Shown in pieces: positions 4,909 to 5,362 of a stretch of 5,362 bases of DNA. Made by a program: the position numbers and the translations under genes. Source of the stretch: Planctomycetota bacterium (lineage in GTDB: Bacteria; Planctomycetota; UBA1135; GCA-002686595). Under the pieces are notes generated by a model. That model saw only the letters and a list, made by a program, of their open reading frames with translations. It was not told the DNA's origin and did no database searches. Location of the stretch: the NCBI GenBank assembly GCA_022447405.1, contig JAKVCE010000175.1:1-5362 (forward strand). Direction: 5' to 3'. Each line of letters opens with the position of its first letter. Position 1 is the stretch's first letter.

Positions 4909-5362
4909 ATGAGCGACGCAGCGCACGTCATAGAAGCCAACACCCAGACCTTTCAGGCTGAGATCGTCGATCGGTCTCTCAACACCCCGGTCCTCGTAGA
5001 CCTCTGGGCCACTTGGTGTGAGCCCTGCAAGGTGCTCGGGCCTGTCTTGGAGAAGGTGGCGGCGGACTACGCCGGCGGCTTCGTCGTCGCCAAGGTCGAC
5101 GTCGACGGCTCGCCTGAGATCGCTCAGGCCCTCGGGGTGCAGAGCGTCCCGACCTGCTTCCTCCTGAAGGAGGGTCGCCCCATCGACGCCTTCGCTGGCG
5201 CCGTGAGCGAGAAGCAGCTCATCGACTTCCTCACGAAGAACGGGGTGCAGCCAGGTGAGGGCGGGGCGGAGGAAGAAGACTCCGGGCCCATCGCCATCGC
5301 CGAGGCCATGGTCGCAGACGGTGACACCGACGGCGCCCTCGCCATGCTCAAGGAGCTCTCTG
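4909..5362 (+). CDS. Thioredoxin-domain protein of the CnoX/YbbN (thioredoxin-TPR) type, 3' end outside the window
   Basis: The first 151 residues are visible. Residues about 10-110 form a thioredoxin fold with the active site WCEPC (36-40, redox Cys37 and Cys40), the preceding strand VLVDLWAT (28-35) and the cis-Pro motif SVPT (79-82). The block FLLKEGRPIDAFAGAVSEKQL resembles YbbN. A Gly/Glu-rich linker (115-126) is followed by GPIAIAEAMVADGDTDGALAMLKEL (126-150), which looks like the first helical TPR-type repeat. A thioredoxin domain followed by such repeats is the CnoX/YbbN arrangement: a cytoplasmic protein that shields substrates from over-oxidation and passes them to chaperones. Unlike E. 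coli YbbN it keeps a full CxxC, so it should be an active thiol reductant. The ATG at 4909 has no Shine-Dalgarno; a TAAGAT hexamer lies 6 nt upstream. It is divergent from phnA. The frame is open to the window end. Confidence 0.88.
   Translation, partial: MSDAAHVIEANTQTFQAEIVDRSLNTPVLVDLWATWCEPCKVLGPVLEKVAADYAGGFVVAKVDVDGSPEIAQALGVQSVPTCFLLKEGRPIDAFAGAVSEKQLIDFLTKNGVQPGEGGAEEEDSGPIAIAEAMVADGDTDGALAMLKELS

Noticed and set aside
4819..4926. 36-residue N-terminal extension of PhnA from the ATG at 4924-4926
   Set aside because: The extension is Arg-rich and unlike the family, covers the promoter region and overlaps the divergent thioredoxin-domain gene; D29 and T68 match known numbering with the start at 4818.
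5124..5351. 75-residue - strand frame opposite the thioredoxin-domain gene
   Set aside because: It is a Ser/Ala/Pro-rich antisense shadow of a gene with a clear WCEPC active site and cis-Pro motif.
1..5362. tRNA or rRNA genes, CRISPR arrays, insertion sequences, phage genes
   Set aside because: No tRNA-like cloverleaf, spaced short repeats, transposase motifs or terminal inverted repeats were seen; nearly the whole window is explained by the listed genes.

Overview
This is a gene-dense, G+C-rich bacterial window (roughly two thirds G+C by eye, with strong third-position G/C bias). It carries five solid protein-coding genes, one esterase remnant and almost no non-coding DNA. The source is probably an uncultured Gram-negative bacterium that decodes UGA as selenocysteine; Planctomycetota or Myxococcota-like lineages would fit, but the phylum cannot be fixed from this sequence.

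Layout. Positions 1-93 hold a second, partial copy of part of the gene at 357-938; the first 77 bases are an exact direct repeat of 436-512. This runs straight into the C-terminal end of a PHB-depolymerase/LpqC-like esterase on the + strand (to 372). All of 357-4818 is then coded on the - strand. In transcription order these genes are phnA (phosphonoacetate hydrolase, 4818-3559), a 12-helix DUF5690 membrane protein (3562-2246, ATGA overlap with phnA), an 81-bp gap, rmuC (2164-938), and a carboxymuconolactone decarboxylase/AhpD-like peroxidase-related protein (938-357, TGATG overlap with rmuC). A divergent thioredoxin-domain gene of the CnoX/YbbN type starts at 4909 and runs off the window.

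The main discovery is that the AhpD-like gene is a selenoprotein gene. Its reading frame is interrupted only by one TGA (693-695, - strand), exactly where the second cysteine of the catalytic CxxC...H motif belongs (C79-R-Y-U82-T-E-G-H86). The frame then continues for 111 family-like residues. A 6-bp hairpin whose loop has G at its second base starts 18 nt after the UGA and fits the bacterial SECIS pattern. A conventional gene caller would split this gene or call it a pseudogene.

How the genes may work together: phnA and the DUF5690 gene look like a two-gene phosphonate uptake/degradation unit (phosphonoacetate to acetate plus phosphate). rmuC and the selenoprotein gene form a translationally coupled pair (DNA maintenance plus peroxide/thiol redox). 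All three genes that could begin a transcript (rmuC, phnA, trx) have a TANNNT hexamer 6-7 nt before the ATG and no well-placed Shine-Dalgarno sequence, which suggests leaderless transcripts.
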